Origin: Gallionella sp. UBA4121
GTDB taxonomy: Bacteria; Pseudomonadota; Gammaproteobacteria; Burkholderiales; Gallionellaceae
DNA length: 23,932 nt
NCBI GenBank assembly: GCA_002381565.1
Contig: DFWZ01000031.1
Location: forward strand, 1-23,932
Reading direction: 5' to 3'
The position numbers and the translations under genes were made by a program. Position 1 is the stretch's first letter. Each line of letters starts with the position of its first letter. The notes beneath the pieces were generated by a model. It was given only the letters and a program-made list of their open reading frames with translations, was not told the DNA's origin and searched no databases. Positions 22,631 through 23,932 of the stretch are shown piece by piece.

Positions 22631-23932
22631 CTAAAGTTCCCCGCCGTACAGCCGCAGCAATTCGAGCATCGCGGAGGCCTTGTCCAGCGTTTCCTGATAC
22701 TCCGCGTCGCAAACCGAGTCGGCGACCAGCCCGCCGCCCGCCCAGCAGCGAATTTCGCCGTGACTATAAACCAGCGTGCGGATGACGATGTTGCTGTCCA
22801 TGTTGCCGTCGAAGCCGACATAGCCGATCGTCCCGCAATATATTCCGCGCAGGTGGGGTTCCAGCTCATCGATGATCTGCATCGCACGCAGCTTCGGCGC
22901 GCCGGTGATCGAGCCACCGGGAAAACAGCCGCTCAACATATCCAGCGCGTCACACTCATCGCTCAGCTCGCCCTGCACCGTGCTGACCAGATGATGCACG
23001 TTGGCATAACTCTCCACTTCGAACAACGTCGGCACGCGCACCGAGCCGGGTTTACAGCTCTTGCCCAGATCGTTGCGCAGCAGATCCACGATCATCAGGT
23101 TTTCGGCTCTGTCCTTGGGATGTGTGCTTAATTCGTCGGCCAGTTGCGCATCAATCTGAGGATCGCTGTCGCGCGGGCGGGTGCCCTTGATCGGACGAGT
23201 TTCAACTTGTCCTTCGCGCACGCTGATAAAACGTTCCGGCGAGGCGCACAGAATCTGAACTTCCGGGAAGTTAAGATACGCCGAATAGGGCGCGGGACTC
23301 AACTTACGCAGTTTGAGATAGGCATGCAATGCATCGCCTGTAGCAGAAGCCGAGAAGCGCTGCGCGAGATTGACCTGATAACAGTCGCCGGCCTGCAAAT
23401 AACCCTGCACCTTAGCGAAGGCCGCAGCGTAACTGGCCCTGGTGAAGTTACTGGTGATCTTGCCCTGCACGCTGAAGGTATCGGCAGGCTGTATGAATTC
23501 GGCTTGCAGGCGCTGCAATACCTGCCCTAACAAAGCCCCCGTTTCAGGAAACCGCCGGTGCGAGACCAGCCGTGCGGTGTGTTCCCGATGATCCAGCACC
23601 AGCGCCCAGTCATAGATGCCGATGGCCATATCTGGCAGGCGTTCGGCATCCTGGTTTGACGGACTGTGGCGCGCCAGGTCATAGCTCCAGTAGCCCAGCG
23701 CGCCACCGGCAAACGGCACATTCTCAACAGGCGAAATGCGCTCACCCAGCTCACTGCGCAGCAATGCAAATGGGTCGCTGCACGATGTGCCTTCACCTAT
23801 CACCACGGAGTGGTGCGGTGCCGCCGTCAGAATATCGAAACGCGCCATCCCGCCGCTGTCCAGCCATACCGCCCAGGGCAGCTCGGCTATCGCCGCATAA
23901 TAGCGCGCCGCATCGGACTGGTAGGGCAGTTC
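22631..23932 (-). CDS. pabB: Aminodeoxychorismate synthase component I (PabB), 5' end outside the window
   Basis: At least 433 residues of a chorismate-utilising enzyme; the frame is open to the window edge and begins within ELPYQSDAARYYAAIAELPW, so the true start is beyond 23932. PabB aminates chorismate to 4-amino-4-deoxychorismate for folate synthesis, with ammonia from PabA. The chorismate-binding core is clear: AGDCYQVNLAQRF, SPERFISV, the catalytic KGTRPR loop (PIKGTRPRDSD), DLLRNDLGK, HHLVSTVQGEL, CFPGGSITGAPKLRAMQIID and AGGGLVADS. PIKGT, not PIAGT, is the PabB-type signature that separates it from TrpE. It ends in LYGGEL with no fused PabC lyase domain visible. Confidence 0.93.
   Translation of the reverse strand, partial: ELPYQSDAARYYAAIAELPWAVWLDSGGMARFDILTAAPHHSVVIGEGTSCSDPFALLRSELGERISPVENVPFAGGALGYWSYDLARHSPSNQDAERLPDMAIGIYDWALVLDHREHTARLVSHRRFPETGALLGQVLQRLQAEFIQPADTFSVQGKITSNFTRASYAAAFAKVQGYLQAGDCYQVNLAQRFSASATGDALHAYLKLRKLSPAPYSAYLNFPEVQILCASPERFISVREGQVETRPIKGTRPRDSDPQIDAQLADELSTHPKDRAENLMIVDLLRNDLGKSCKPGSVRVPTLFEVESYANVHHLVSTVQGELSDECDALDMLSGCFPGGSITGAPKLRAMQIIDELEPHLRGIYCGTIGYVGFDGNMDSNIVIRTLVYSHGEIRCWAGGGLVADSVCDAEYQETLDKASAMLELLRLYGGEL

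Noticed and set aside
22453..22917. A 154-codon minus-strand frame overlapping the pabB 3' end
   Set aside because: It is a shifted frame of pabB extended through the repeat; pabB in its own frame has all motifs up to its stop.

Overview
The window is a piece of bacterial chromosome with the gene set and gene order of a betaproteobacterium. The best guess is the Nitrosomonadales (for example the Gallionellaceae), because of the cys cluster with a CysI-plus-DUF934 pair, the thiS-thiG-trmB order, the rph-rdgB-hemW run and the yicC-gmk-rpoZ-spoT run. This placement is inferred from synteny and protein flavour; there is no rRNA or other formal marker. Most genes are housekeeping genes of moderately high GC. 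An AT-richer accessory island lies near the right end.

Left part (1-6001): an assimilatory sulfate-reduction operon reads leftward from about 4951: TSUP-family transporter, a 76-residue unknown, cysI, a DUF934 gene, cysH (APS-reductase type), cysD and the first 26 codons of cysN, which leaves the window. A CysB-type LysR regulator (5060-6001) is divergent from it, and the shared promoter region carries repeated GTTATC boxes. Next comes an uncharacterised ATP-grasp protein (about 6057-7232), convergent with the lipid II flippase gene murJ (7259-8803).

Middle part (8973-17073): a small BamE-like lipoprotein, a tRNA-Gly(CCC) on the minus strand, thiS-thiG, a long palindromic intergenic repeat, trmB, and a mazEF-type toxin-antitoxin pair with its own promoter. 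A leftward group follows: a PP2C phosphatase, rph, rdgB and hemW. hemW carries an in-frame insertion that is itself a palindromic intergenic-type repeat. yicC reads rightward.

Right part (17107-23932): gmk-rpoZ-spoT. The rpoZ-spoT spacer can fold into a hairpin that covers a likely spoT ribosome binding site. After spoT comes the most striking structure, a three-cassette array of promoterless genes separated by attC recombination sites (20352-22463) with no integron integrase in view (a CALIN). In each cassette the 5' edge is the exact complement of its own attC R'' box, so the boundaries can be set from the sequence alone. The cassettes encode an exported protein, a membrane-anchored zinc-ribbon protein and a lipoprotein; I recognise none of them as a characterised family. 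pabB (partial, minus strand) closes the window.

No CRISPR array, transposase, prophage gene or rRNA was seen. Several families of short dispersed palindromic repeats are scattered through the intergenic spaces.
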